Positions 48,229 through 57,375 of a DNA stretch of 64,000 bases are shown piece by piece (position 1 is the first letter of the stretch; each line of letters starts with the position of its first letter). The notes beneath the pieces were generated by a model, which did not search any database, was not told the DNA's origin, and worked only from the letters and a program-made list of their open reading frames with translations. Position numbers and translations under genes: made by a program. The DNA is from Croceicoccus ponticola (GTDB taxonomy: Bacteria > Pseudomonadota > Alphaproteobacteria > Sphingomonadales > Sphingomonadaceae), in contig NZ_RXOL01000001.1 of the NCBI RefSeq assembly GCF_004004515.1, forward strand, positions 372,001 through 436,000, given 5' to 3'.

Positions 48229-49806
48229 ATGGCGCGCAACGATGCCCATGCTATGCGCTTGGCGATGACCAATCCGATTCCGCCCGCGAACCTGCAACCT
48301 GTCGATCGGCTGACCCTTCGTGGTGAGCCGGACGCACCGGCGCTGGTGTTGAAAAATCGGACGCTGGATTACGCAGGTCTCGAGGCGGATGTGGCCCGGC
48401 TTGCGGGTTGGCTGGCGGGATTGAACATCGAGCCGGGCGCGCGCGCGGCGACATGGGCGGGGAAGGGCTGGCTGACCTGCCTGATGCCGCTGGCCGCCCC
48501 ACGCGCGGGGCTGATCCATGTGCCGATCAACCCGCTGCTGAAGCGCGCTCAAGTCGCGCACATCCTTTACGACAGCGGCGCGGCGCTGCTTGTCGCCAAC
48601 AGGGGCCGACTGGCGGGGCTTGAGACGGGCGACTTGCCCGACGACTGCTTGGAGGTCGAAGAAGGCGACGCCGAACTGGCTGCGGCGGGGGCGACACCCA
48701 TGGCCCCAAGCAACGGCAGCCCCGACGATCTTGCCGCGATACTGTACACCAGCGGTTCGACTGGCCGGCCGAAGGGCGTGATGTTGAGCCATGCCAACCT
48801 GTGGCTGGGCGCAGAGGCGGTGGCGGATTACCTTGCGCTTGAACCTGACGACAGGACGCTTGCGGTCCTGCCGCTGGCTTTCGATTACGGGCAAAACCAA
48901 TTGCTTTCGACGTGGTTTGCAGGAGCGTGCGCCGTCCCGATCGATTACCTGTTGGCGCGCGACGTCGTGCGCGCGGTGGCAAAACATGCGATCACGACGC
49001 TTGCCGCTGTCCCGCCGCTATGGACTCAGCTGCTTGAACAGGAATGGCCCCCCGAATCGGTCGAGCCATTGCGGCGCCTGACCAACAGCGGCGGCGCACT
49101 GGCCGAGCCGCTCGTCCGCAGGCTGCGCGAACGGTTTCCCGAAGCGAGGCTGTTTGCGATGTACGGACTGACCGAAGCGTTCCGCTCGACGTTCCTCCCG
49201 CCGGAAATGATCGACGTGTATCCGACCTCGATCGGCGGATCCATCCCCCATGCCGAGGTGTTGGTGGTCAAGGATGACGGTACGCTTGCGGGACCGGGGG
49301 AAGAGGGCGAACTGGTCCACGCAGGGCCGCTCGTCGCCGGGGGATATTGGCGAGACGCCGAACGCAGTGCCGAACGATTCCGCCTGGCACCGCCGGGATC
49401 GCGTTATGGCGGAATGGCGGTCTGGTCGGGCGATAGAGTGCGTTACGATTCTAAAGGACTGCTCCATTTCGTCGGCAGGCGTGACGCTATGATCAAGTCG
49501 CTTGGCCAGCGGATCAGCCCGCAAGAAATCGAGGAAGCCGCGCTGGCGACCGGGTTGGTCGCCGAATGCGTCGCGATTGGGGTGCCGGACGAAAACCTGG
49601 GTCAGGCGGTGCACCTCGTCGCTCGCGCTTCGCCCGATACCGACCCGGGGCAGGCGGCGGCCGAACTGGTGCAGGCGCTGCGCCGTGAATTACCAAGCTA
49701 CATGCAACCACAAGTGGTTCACTGGCGCGATGCCCTGCCCAAGGGGGCGACAGGAAAGCTCGACCGGGCCAGTCTGATGCACGAACTGCTGGGGGTCACG
49801 AATTGA
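48229..49806 (+). CDS. AMP-forming acyl-CoA/acyl-ACP ligase, exosortase-A-associated type
   Basis: A 525-residue ANL-superfamily ligase: adenylation motif ILYTSGSTGRPKGVMLSH (about 178-195), LFAMYGLTEAF, and C-terminal GDRVRYDSKGLLHFVGRRD, ending with PKGATGKLDR (catalytic Lys). It activates a carboxylic acid as adenylate and passes it to CoA or the adjacent carrier protein. With the ACP and the PLP decarboxylase this is the trio I know from exosortase A (PEP-CTERM/EPS) loci. ATG 48253 and 48265 are alternative starts. 13 nt separate it from the decarboxylase. Confidence 0.88.
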   Translation: MARNDAHAMRLAMTNPIPPANLQPVDRLTLRGEPDAPALVLKNRTLDYAGLEADVARLAGWLAGLNIEPGARAATWAGKGWLTCLMPLAAPRAGLIHVPINPLLKRAQVAHILYDSGAALLVANRGRLAGLETGDLPDDCLEVEEGDAELAAAGATPMAPSNGSPDDLAAILYTSGSTGRPKGVMLSHANLWLGAEAVADYLALEPDDRTLAVLPLAFDYGQNQLLSTWFAGACAVPIDYLLARDVVRAVAKHAITTLAAVPPLWTQLLEQEWPPESVEPLRRLTNSGGALAEPLVRRLRERFPEARLFAMYGLTEAFRSTFLPPEMIDVYPTSIGGSIPHAEVLVVKDDGTLAGPGEEGELVHAGPLVAGGYWRDAERSAERFRLAPPGSRYGGMAVWSGDRVRYDSKGLLHFVGRRDAMIKSLGQRISPQEIEEAALATGLVAECVAIGVPDENLGQAVHLVARASPDTDPGQAAAELVQALRRELPSYMQPQVVHWRDALPKGATGKLDRASLMHELLGVTN

Positions 49807-49819
49807 AGGTCATTCGCCG

Positions 49820-51049
49820 ATGAAGCCGACCGGACCTATTCCCGCAGGATATGCGGCCGAGGGCGGCGAATTGATCGTCGCCGGGCGGCCCGTTTCGCAC
49901 TGGATCGCAGAAGCGGGTACGACGCCGCTGTTCGTCTATGACGGCAGCATGATCGATGCGCGCGTCGAAGGGCTGCGACGGGCCATGCCCGACCGGGTGT
50001 CGATCCATTATGCGATCAAGGCCAATCCCTTCGCGCCCCTGCTGCAACGGATGGCAAGGCTGGTCGACGGGTTCGACATCGCTTCGGGCGGGGAGCTGGC
50101 GATGGCGATGGCGGCGGGCATGGAGCCGGCCCGCATCAGCTTTGCCGGGCCGGGCAAGGACGATGCCGAGATCGAGGCGGCACTCGCCAGCGGCGCTACC
50201 CTGAACCTCGAATCGGCGCGCGAACTGGACCGGGCGCTGGCCATTGCCGAACGATGCGGCGTAACGCCCCGGCTCGCGTTGCGGGTCAACCCGGACTTCG
50301 ACCTCAAAGGCTCTGGCATGAAGATGGGCGGCGGGGCCAAGCCGTTCGGCATCGACGCCGCGGCTGTGCCGCCACTGGTGCGCCGGATCGTCGCCAGCGG
50401 GGGCGAATGGCGTGGTTTCCACATCTTTGCCGGCAGCCAGGCGCTGTCATCGGACGCGGTCATCGAAACGCAGGGTCAGACCGTGGCGCTGGCAGTTCGG
50501 CTGGCCGAGGATGCAGGGGCGGCGCTGCCCCACTGCAATCTGGGCGGAGGGTTCGGCATTCCCTATTTTCCGGGCGACGAACCGCTCGACATCGTCGCGG
50601 TCGGCGCGGCGCTGGGCGAAACGTTGGACCGGCTTCCGCCAGCATATGCCGACACGCGGTTCGCCATCGAACTGGGCCGCTGGCTGGTGGGAGAGGCGGG
50701 CGTGTATCTAACCCGCGTGCTGGATGTTAAGGAAAGCCACGGCGAGGTCTTCGTTGTCGTCGATGGCGGTTTGCATCACCAGCTTGCCGCGTCGGGCAAT
50801 TTCGGGACGGTGGTGAAGCGCAATTATCCGGTCGCGGTGGCCAACCGTTTCGACGAAGCCGCCTGGGATCAACCGCAGACGATCGTCGGACGGCTGTGCA
50901 CTCCGATCGACCGTTTGTCGGACAAGGTCGCCCTTCCACCATTGGCAGAGGGCGACGTGGTCGCGATCTTCTGCGCCGGGGCCTATGGCGCGACCGCGAG
51001 TCCCGCAATGTTCCTTGGCCACGGACCCGCTCGCGAAATCTTGGGCTGA
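49820..51049 (+). CDS. PLP-dependent decarboxylase, exosortase-A-associated type
   Basis: A 409-residue fold-III (alanine-racemase-like) decarboxylase related to ornithine and diaminopimelate decarboxylases. The PLP lysine is in HYAIKANPF (residues about 63-71), the phosphate loop in LGGGFGIPY, and the C-terminal interface in GRLCTPIDRL and FCAGAYG. The substrate is unknown in exosortase-linked members. It follows the ligase closely in one operon; together they may make an amine-bearing acyl precursor on the ACP. Confidence 0.88.
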   Translation: MKPTGPIPAGYAAEGGELIVAGRPVSHWIAEAGTTPLFVYDGSMIDARVEGLRRAMPDRVSIHYAIKANPFAPLLQRMARLVDGFDIASGGELAMAMAAGMEPARISFAGPGKDDAEIEAALASGATLNLESARELDRALAIAERCGVTPRLALRVNPDFDLKGSGMKMGGGAKPFGIDAAAVPPLVRRIVASGGEWRGFHIFAGSQALSSDAVIETQGQTVALAVRLAEDAGAALPHCNLGGGFGIPYFPGDEPLDIVAVGAALGETLDRLPPAYADTRFAIELGRWLVGEAGVYLTRVLDVKESHGEVFVVVDGGLHHQLAASGNFGTVVKRNYPVAVANRFDEAAWDQPQTIVGRLCTPIDRLSDKVALPPLAEGDVVAIFCAGAYGATASPAMFLGHGPAREILG

Positions 51050-51204
51050 GGGATAATTGCTCCGAACCGGAGGTAACTTGACCCGGTGATCCGTGGACCG
51101 CGCGACGGTTAACAAGTCATTAGATCAAACCGGAGGAAGTTACTCTTCCCTACAACCAATTGTTTGAGCATGTTTTTCCCATCGTAAGTTGGGAGCATGA
51201 AGCG

Positions 51205-51765
51205 ATGTTGGAGCAGTTCGGATCGGCTGAACGTAACCGGTTCAGCACTTTGCAGGCGGGGCCTTCGCGCACGCTGCATCACAGCCTTCAAGCGGTGCGG
51301 CGGGGCGATTCTGCGATCGTGCTGACCGCACGCCGTAAAAGCGAACGGGTCGCCATCCTGACCGAAATCGTTCGGCTCGCCGGACCCGAATTGCGCCGAA
51401 TGATAAGAGTGACTGGCGCGGAATTGGCGGGTGCATCATCAGCCCGCCTTGAATCAATGGCACTGACGCAACGGTCGCGAACAAATTGGCAGGCAGCATT
51501 GCATTCGGGCGGAACTGCGCGGAGTTTATTGATCGTCGACGAAGCGGAGATGCTCGGCCCCGCCGAAATCGAAGTTCTGACCGATCTGCGCGATTCCCTG
51601 TCGGGTGGTGCGGTTCAAGTGCTGCTGGCGGGTTCGAGCCACTTGCTTGCCAACCTTGTGTCGACCGCGATGCGACAGGTTCTGGCGACAGGTCAGGCTG
51701 GCGCTGACGATGGGCGAGACCGCCGCGTCAAGCGCGCTCGCCGACCTTTCCCAACTGGAGATTGA
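51205..51765 (+). CDS. AAA/ExeA-like ATPase domain lacking Walker A, probably frameshifted
   Basis: A 186-residue frame. Walker B is clear (RSLLIVDEAEML, about residues 107-118) as is a sensor-1-like strand (VQVLLAGSSHLLANLV), but where the P-loop should be (SAIVLTARRKSERVAIL, about 36-52) there is no GxxxxGKT. The layout resembles the secretion ATPases (ExeA/GspA type) found near exosortase A genes. After about residue 162 codon usage collapses, while a shifted frame (see 51692-51856) continues plausibly, so the true product is probably about 216 residues. ATG 51205 is preferred over 51160. Confidence in function is low. Confidence 0.55.
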   Translation: MLEQFGSAERNRFSTLQAGPSRTLHHSLQAVRRGDSAIVLTARRKSERVAILTEIVRLAGPELRRMIRVTGAELAGASSARLESMALTQRSRTNWQAALHSGGTARSLLIVDEAEMLGPAEIEVLTDLRDSLSGGAVQVLLAGSSHLLANLVSTAMRQVLATGQAGADDGRDRRVKRARRPFPTGD

Positions 51766-51856
51766 GATCGCGCGAACGCCAGCGCGGCTTGAGGCGCAGC
51801 AGCGGATCCTGTCGATTTTCGCCGATCAGTCCACCACTGCGCCCCGATTGCACTGA
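51692..51856 (+). other. Out-of-frame C-terminal continuation of the AAA-like gene
   Basis: Beginning at GTC AGG CTG, one reading frame away from the upstream gene, 54 codons run to a TGA at 51854-51856 and encode VRLALTMGETAASSALADL and more. By hand count about four fifths of third positions are G or C here, against less than half in the frame used upstream over the same stretch. Removing one G near 51691 would join both parts. This is either a natural frameshift or a sequence error. Confidence 0.6.
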
Positions 51857-51859
51857 TAA

Positions 51860-52585
51860 TTAGCGCGTTTCGACGAGAACCAGTTCCACGTCGTCGCTGG
51901 CCGTGAGGTCAAGCGCAGTTTCGCCGGTAATCGCGACCCCGTCGCGCGCTCCGGCCGACTTCCCGTTAACGACGATGCCGCCATTGACCGGCACGAGATA
52001 GTAGTGCCGCCCGGCTTCGAGATCGAGATGCAGCGCATCCCCTGGCTTGAGAGTCGCGGCCAGCAGACGCGCATCGGCATTGAGCGTCAGCACCTCGTCG
52101 GTTCCGCCTTTTTCGTCCCGCCCAGCACCGGTTCGGCCATCGGCCAGCGTGACCCAACGCCCGGCACGATCGCCGGTGGGAAACGCGCGCTGACCCCAGC
52201 GTGGTTCGTCGCCCTGACGGTCGGGCAGGATCCAGATCTGGAACAGCTCGGTCGCTTCGTCCTCGTTGTTATATTCGGCATGGGTGATGCCGGTTCCCGC
52301 GCTCATCACCTGTACGTCGCCCGCAGCGGTTCGCCCCTCGTTGCCGAGGCTGTCGCGGTGACTGATCGCGCCTTTACGGACGTAAGTGACGATTTCCATG
52401 TCGCGATGCGGGTGGGGCGGAAAGCCCGAGCGCGCGTCGATCCAGTCGTCGTTCCACACACGCAACGCGCCCCAGCCCATGCGGGCCGGATCGTGATAGC
52501 CGGAAAAACTGAAATGATAGCTGGTGTCGAGCCAGCCGTGGTTTGCCTTGCCCAAACGGTCGAAGGGTCTGATTTCGATCATCAT
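51860..52585 (-). CDS. Pirin-family protein (quercetinase-like bicupin)
   Basis: About 241 residues, two cupin folds. The metal-binding histidines are in GFPPHPHRDMEIVTYV (about residues 53-68) and GITHAEYNNE (about 97-106, His and Glu). Pirins include quercetin 2,3-dioxygenases and redox-sensing transcription cofactors; which applies cannot be told. ATG 52585 and GTG 52594 are both possible starts with weak ribosome-binding sites. Convergent with the AAA-like gene; no operon partner. Confidence 0.88.
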   Translation of the reverse strand: MMIEIRPFDRLGKANHGWLDTSYHFSFSGYHDPARMGWGALRVWNDDWIDARSGFPPHPHRDMEIVTYVRKGAISHRDSLGNEGRTAAGDVQVMSAGTGITHAEYNNEDEATELFQIWILPDRQGDEPRWGQRAFPTGDRAGRWVTLADGRTGAGRDEKGGTDEVLTLNADARLLAATLKPGDALHLDLEAGRHYYLVPVNGGIVVNGKSAGARDGVAITGETALDLTASDDVELVLVETR

Positions 52586-52688
52586 ATTGTCCACTTCGGC
52601 GGGGTTGTCCCGGATGTTGCGGGCCGCCGGAATGGTGTCGATGTGGCAAGTGCGCTTGTCGCTTCAAGAAGGCACACGGATGTACCCG

Positions 52689-53804
52689 TTATCGCTCGCC
52701 GTGCCCGCGCGCGAGATAGTCGGCCGATTGCATTTCCATCAGGCGGCTGACGGTCCGTTCGAATTCGAACCGCCCATCGCCCGCCTCGTAAAGGTCGGCC
52801 GGTTCCGCATCGGCCGTGGCGATGAGCTTCACGCCCTGTTCGTAGAGCGCGTCGATAAGGGTGACGAAGCGCGCGGCTTCGTTGCGCATGTCCTTGCCCA
52901 TTTTCGGGATGCCGACGACGATCACCGAATGATAATTGCGCGCGATCGCGAGATAGTCGGATGCGCCCCTGGGCTCGACGCAAAGCCTTTTGAAGGAGAA
53001 GACTGCTACCCCCTTCAGGCTTTTGGGAACCCAGATCGTGCGGGCCTGCCCAACCTGAAGGTCCGTGCCTGTGACATGCTCGGCATCTTCGGGCGGATAG
53101 TCGGTAAGGCGATAGAACAGTTCCCGCACCTTGGCCGTCGCGGCAGGTCCGGTTGGAGTGTACCACACGGCCATGCCACCGATGCGTTCCAGCCGGTAAT
53201 CGGTTGGGCCGTTCAACGTGATGACGTCCAGCCGCTGTCGGATCAACGCGATGAACGGCAGAAAGTGTTCGCGGTTAAGGCCGTCCTTGTAAAGGTCGCC
53301 GGGTTCGCGGTTCGAAGTCGTGACGATCGTTACGCCGCTTTCGATCAGGCGCGTGAACAGGCGGCTCATGATCATCGCGTCGGCGGAATTGTTGACGACC
53401 ATTTCGTCAAAGGCGAGCACGCGCGATTCGGCTGCGATCCGGTTGGCGACGACGACGACGGGATCCTCGCTCTGCCGCTTCCGCTCTTCATGCAGGCGCG
53501 CATGAACGTCGATCATGAATTCGTGGAAGTGCGTCCTGCGTTTGGAGCCTATGTCCAGCGTTTCGTGGAACAGGTCCATCAGCATCGATTTGCCGCGCCC
53601 GACGCCGCCCCACATGTACACACCGCGCGGCGTCTCGGGCTCGGCCCCGCCGAAAAGGCGCTTCAGAATGCCGCCATGTTTCGGTGCGGCTTCCAGTTCC
53701 CGCTGCAACCTGTCCAGCCGTTCGGCGGCAGCACGTTGTTCGGGATCGGCGCGCAATTCGCCCGCAGCGACGAGCGCTTCGTACTTGTCGATCATGCCTG
53801 CCAT
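52689..53804 (-). CDS. zapE: Cell division ATPase ZapE (AFG1 family)
   Basis: A 371-residue AFG1-like AAA+ protein. Walker A WGGVGRGKSMLMDLF (near 55-70), Walker B SRVLAFDEMVVNN, and TSNREPGDLYKDGLNREHFLPFI are present. In E. coli ZapE binds FtsZ; mitochondrial AFG1 handles respiratory proteins. ATG 53804 (4 nt after the thioesterase stop) or ATG 53795 is the start; the longer frame runs antisense-free into the thioesterase gene in another frame. It lies downstream of sdhB and a thioesterase on the same strand, an order seen in other alphaproteobacteria. Confidence 0.9.
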   Translation of the reverse strand: MAGMIDKYEALVAAGELRADPEQRAAAERLDRLQRELEAAPKHGGILKRLFGGAEPETPRGVYMWGGVGRGKSMLMDLFHETLDIGSKRRTHFHEFMIDVHARLHEERKRQSEDPVVVVANRIAAESRVLAFDEMVVNNSADAMIMSRLFTRLIESGVTIVTTSNREPGDLYKDGLNREHFLPFIALIRQRLDVITLNGPTDYRLERIGGMAVWYTPTGPAATAKVRELFYRLTDYPPEDAEHVTGTDLQVGQARTIWVPKSLKGVAVFSFKRLCVEPRGASDYLAIARNYHSVIVVGIPKMGKDMRNEAARFVTLIDALYEQGVKLIATADAEPADLYEAGDGRFEFERTVSRLMEMQSADYLARGHGER

Positions 53805-53808
53805 GCGA

Positions 53809-54246
53809 TCAGCCGATCTTGCGCAGCAGACCGGTGAAGGATGCCACGCGATCCTCGCCCTGAACCAGCATCCCGCGAATGAACAGCAGCCGCCCGGTTT
53901 CGTGCGTGCGTTCGACCAGCGCATCGAGCGGCCGGTCGAGCTTGCCGGGAGCGAGGAATTGGATCTGGGCATCGACGGTCACGCCGTTCTGATGCGCGCG
54001 CCCGGTCAAAAGCGTGGCACCTGCGAACATCGCCGTGTCGATGAATGCCATCAGCGCCCCGCCATGGATCAGGCCGTTCAGATTGGCGTGATGCGGCGCC
54101 GGTGTCAGCCGGACGCGGGCGGTGACATCGTCATCCAGCCGCGCAAGCATTTCGCCCAAAACCGCCTGATTGAAGCCGCCGGGATCGCCCACGCACCATC
54201 GGTGCCAGCCGGGGAACTCCGGCGATGGGATAAGGGCACCTGGCAT
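53809..54246 (-). CDS. PaaI-type hotdog thioesterase
   Basis: A 145-residue single hotdog domain. The signature NLNGLIHGGALMAFIDTAMFA (about residues 57-77) holds the HGG oxyanion turn and the downstream aspartate, followed by VTVDAQIQFLAPGKLDRPL. It likely hydrolyses a small acyl-CoA; the substrate is unknown. ATG 54246 is chosen since the frame further upstream overlaps sdhB. It sits between sdhB (19 nt) and zapE (4 nt) and is probably co-transcribed with both. Confidence 0.85.
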   Translation of the reverse strand: MPGALIPSPEFPGWHRWCVGDPGGFNQAVLGEMLARLDDDVTARVRLTPAPHHANLNGLIHGGALMAFIDTAMFAGATLLTGRAHQNGVTVDAQIQFLAPGKLDRPLDALVERTHETGRLLFIRGMLVQGEDRVASFTGLLRKIG

Positions 54247-54265
54247 GGCGGCGGAATGCCTGAGA

Positions 54266-55051
54266 TCAGACCAGTCGCTCGGCTTCCATCTTCTTGATCT
54301 CGGCAATCGCCTTGGCGGGCGAAAGGCCCTTGGGGCACACGTTCGCGCAATTCATGATCGTGTGGCAGCGATAGAGGCGGAAAGGATCTTCCAGCTCGTC
54401 GAGCCGCTCGCCGGTCATTTCATCGCGGCTATCGGCCAGCCAGCGATAAGCCTGAAGCAGGATGGCGGGACCGAGGAACTTGTCGGAATTCCACCAGTAG
54501 CTTGGGCACGAAGTCGAGCAGCATGCGCACAGGATGCATTCGTACAAGCCGTCGAGCTTACCGCGTTCTTCGGGCGATTGCAGGCGTTCCTTGCCCGACG
54601 GGGTCGGCGTCACGGTCTGGAGCCATGGCCGAATCGACGCGTATTGGGCGTAGAAGTGCGTGAAATCGGGGACGAGATCCTTGATTACTTCCATATGCGG
54701 CAGCGGCGTGATGCGGATTTCGCCCTTGCCGCAATCCTCGATCGCGGTGGTGCAGGCAAGCCCGTTGCGGCCGTTGATGTTCATCGAACACGAACCGCAG
54801 ATACCTTCGCGGCAGGAACGGCGGAACGTCAGCGACGGGTCCATCTCGTTCTTCATCTTGATCAGCGCGTCGAGCACCATCGGGCCGCAAGCGTCGAGAT
54901 CGATTTCGAAAATGTCGTAGCGCGGGTTCTCGCCGCTATCGGGGTCGTAGCGATAGACCTTGAAATTTTTCTTCGTGCCGGCCGTTTCCGCCTTGTGCGT
55001 GCGGGTCTTGCCGGTGAGCCGGCTGTTCTTCGGCAGTGCGAACTGGGCCAT
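54266..55051 (-). CDS. sdhB: Succinate dehydrogenase iron-sulfur subunit
   Basis: A 261-residue SdhB. The [2Fe-2S] cluster cysteines are in [14 protein letters not shown] ... LAC, and the [4Fe-4S] and [3Fe-4S] ligands in [15 protein letters not shown] and [15 protein letters not shown]. It passes electrons from the flavoprotein to ubiquinone in complex II. The sdhC, sdhD and sdhA genes are not next to it: upstream on this strand is 188 nt of intergenic sequence and then a divergent HAD gene, so sdhB heads its own operon with the thioesterase and zapE. Confidence 0.96.
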   Translation of the reverse strand: MAQFALPKNSRLTGKTRTHKAETAGTKKNFKVYRYDPDSGENPRYDIFEIDLDACGPMVLDALIKMKNEMDPSLTFRRSCREGICGSCSMNINGRNGLACTTAIEDCGKGEIRITPLPHMEVIKDLVPDFTHFYAQYASIRPWLQTVTPTPSGKERLQSPEERGKLDGLYECILCACCSTSCPSYWWNSDKFLGPAILLQAYRWLADSRDEMTGERLDELEDPFRLYRCHTIMNCANVCPKGLSPAKAIAEIKKMEAERLV

Positions 55052-55239
55052 GAGACTTTAACTACCCCGATTGAAAAGCTGGAGATGCGTCAACATGACC
55101 GCGCGCGCCAAGTCAAGGGCGCTGCGATGCAACACGACCATTTGTTTAGGTAAGGCAGCCCCGTTGCGCCGCGCTGCGTCCCGGTATAGGCGCACGGCAA
55201 GGCGGCTTTGGTGCTGAGCGCGGGACGCGGGAGCTTGAG

Positions 55240-55905
55240 TTGAAACGGCTGATTGCGATCTACGACCTCGATGGAACGCTGCTGAAGCATGCGACCTTCA
55301 CGCCGTTCCTGTTGTTTGCGGCCCGGCGGCATGCGCCATGGAAACTGGCGCTTGTGCCCATCTGGATCGGCGCGATGATCGCTTACAAGGCGGGACTGTT
55401 TTCGCGAGAGGCGCTGAAAAGTTTCGGCCTCAAACTTCTGGTCGGGCGCATCGACCAGCCCGGCCTCGACGAGCTTGCTGTCGCCTTTGCCGATAAGATC
55501 CTGCCCGGCTGGATCGGCAATGGTGCGCAAATCGCTCTCAGTCGCGACAGGGGGGAAGGGCGCCTGCTGATCCTCGCCACGGCGGCGATGGAATTCTATG
55601 CTGGCGAGATCGCACGACGGATCGGTTTCGACCATGTTATCGCCACCCGCCATGCCGATCCGCGGGGAGCGTTCTGCCAGATCGAGGGCGGCAATTGCTA
55701 TGGCGACGCCAAGGTGCCCCGCGTCGAAGCGCTGCTGGCTTCGATCGGCCTTTCGCGCAGCGATTGCGACGTCCGATTCTATACTGACAGCACTAGCGAT
55801 GCGCCGCTGCTCGATTGGTCGGATGAACCGGTTCTGGTCGATGCCGGGGCCAGAGGGCGTGGCATGGCAAAGGCACGGGGCTGGGCCCTGACCCGATTCG
55901 CCTGA
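55240..55905 (+). CDS. HAD-IB family phosphatase (SerB-like)
   Basis: A 221-residue HAD hydrolase. Motif I is AIYDLDGTLLKHATF at the N-terminus, motif II LILATAAMEFYAGEIA, and the Mg-binding end FYTDSTSDAPLLDW. A hydrophobic cap segment (WKLALVPIWIGAMIAYKAG) suggests membrane association, as in phosphatases that act on lipid or polyol phosphates. Start TTG 55240 has GGGAG at 5-6 nt. It is the first of a run of genes for activated polyols and surface glycolipids, convergent with the flippase gene (7 nt between stops). Confidence 0.83.
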   Translation: MKRLIAIYDLDGTLLKHATFTPFLLFAARRHAPWKLALVPIWIGAMIAYKAGLFSREALKSFGLKLLVGRIDQPGLDELAVAFADKILPGWIGNGAQIALSRDRGEGRLLILATAAMEFYAGEIARRIGFDHVIATRHADPRGAFCQIEGGNCYGDAKVPRVEALLASIGLSRSDCDVRFYTDSTSDAPLLDWSDEPVLVDAGARGRGMAKARGWALTRFA

Positions 55906-55912
55906 TCGCGCC

Positions 55913-57277
55913 CTATCTGTCGGGAAGCTGCACTTCGACCTCGTTCCGGTCGATCATGCGCAGGGTGATGACCGCCATCAGACCCATAACGATGTAGCCA
56001 ACCGCTCCGCCGAGCGCCACACCCCAGGCCGCGCCTTCGCCCTGATAGGGGCCGACGAAGAGCAGCAAGCCCGTCATCGCCGCTACGACGGCGCACAAAT
56101 GTGCAAACAGCGACAGTCGCGCCCGTCCGGTCGAATGGAGCACGGGTTCGAACGCGACGCCGGCCAGTTCGAAACAGGCCGCGACGGTGAGAGGTATGAG
56201 GACGTGATAGCCGCTGCGGAATTCCTCTCCGCCTAACAAGGCAAGCAAGTGCCCGCCGACCGCGACAACCATGACCACGACGACCGCACCGGCCCCGGCG
56301 GCCATGCGGCTCGTTTGTGCCACCAGGCGGCGGAATTCGCGAGCGGCGGCCGTCACCCGTGCGCGCGCGATTTCGGCATAGGCGGCGCGGCTCAGCAACG
56401 TCGACAGCTTGGCCAGCCCCTGCGCAAGCTGATGCGCGAGGCGATAGACACCCGCCGCGCTGGTGCCGACGAAATAGCCCACCGCCAACAACGGACCGTG
56501 GCGAAACACCGCTTCGAGCGACGCACTGGCGTAAGTGACCATGAAAAAACGGATCAGGCCGGGATTTTCGGCCCGGGCCGCAAGGCCGCCGCGCAAATTG
56601 GAAAAACGGATCGCCTGCGGACACAGCCAGCGCGCTGCCAGCCAGTACAGGATCGCCTCCATTATATCGATCACGGCCCAGGCGATAAGGAAGCGGATGA
56701 GGCTCGGCCCGGTCATCCAGATCGCAATGGCGGCAATCAGGCGTCCCAGCGGTACGATCGCTTCGATGTAGACGGCAAGGTCGAAGCGATCGAGCGCGCG
56801 AACGATCCCGGTTGGCGCGGACACCAGCGCCCAAAGCGCAGCGACGTTGAACCAGAACGCAGTATCGACCAGCGCCGGGTTGATCTGCAATGCATCCGCG
56901 AACTGATAGAACACCAGCCAGGCAAGGCCGCATCCGACTACCGCGCCGATGACGTCGAGCAGGCCGGCCATCAGGCTGAGCCGACCGAAGGCCGCCCAGT
57001 TCCCGTCATGCACGTGCTGGACCCCGAACCGCACGACGACTTGCCAGGTCTGGAAACCGGCGATGGCGATGAGCGCCTGCGACGTGCCGAAAATCAGAGA
57101 GAAGTGACCGAAGTCCTTCAACCCCAGCGAACGCGTCAGGATCGCAAGGTAGACGAGCGAGCAAACCGCTCCGAAGCCCTTGCCGCCCAGAAGCCAGGCG
57201 ACATTGGTCAGCATGCTGGAAAGCAGCGATCGGGACGCCGGGATATCTGGACCCTGAGCAGGCATTGCCCGTGGCAT
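55913..57277 (-). CDS. Polysaccharide/lipid-linked oligosaccharide flippase (Wzx/PST-like)
   Basis: About 454 residues with 12 or so hydrophobic helices and the N-terminal pattern SMLTNVAWLLGGKGFGAVCSL followed by YLAILTRSLGLKDFGHFSL, typical of MATE-like Wzx/PST exporters. It would flip an undecaprenyl- or lipid-linked glycan across the inner membrane. ATG 57277 or 57265 are both possible starts with weak ribosome-binding sites; the frame to 57373 overlaps the divergent promoter. Divergent from the nucleotidyltransferase gene. Confidence 0.85.
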   Translation of the reverse strand: MPRAMPAQGPDIPASRSLLSSMLTNVAWLLGGKGFGAVCSLVYLAILTRSLGLKDFGHFSLIFGTSQALIAIAGFQTWQVVVRFGVQHVHDGNWAAFGRLSLMAGLLDVIGAVVGCGLAWLVFYQFADALQINPALVDTAFWFNVAALWALVSAPTGIVRALDRFDLAVYIEAIVPLGRLIAAIAIWMTGPSLIRFLIAWAVIDIMEAILYWLAARWLCPQAIRFSNLRGGLAARAENPGLIRFFMVTYASASLEAVFRHGPLLAVGYFVGTSAAGVYRLAHQLAQGLAKLSTLLSRAAYAEIARARVTAAAREFRRLVAQTSRMAAGAGAVVVVMVVAVGGHLLALLGGEEFRSGYHVLIPLTVAACFELAGVAFEPVLHSTGRARLSLFAHLCAVVAAMTGLLLFVGPYQGEGAAWGVALGGAVGYIVMGLMAVITLRMIDRNEVEVQLPDR

Positions 57278-57375
57278 TTGGACGAGCCGTTTCGAAGTGG
57301 CAAGTCGCACGGCAAATCTTTGCGACGACAAGCAGGCGTTGCTACGCGCCTTTGCTGCCCTTAAAGGTCGCAACC

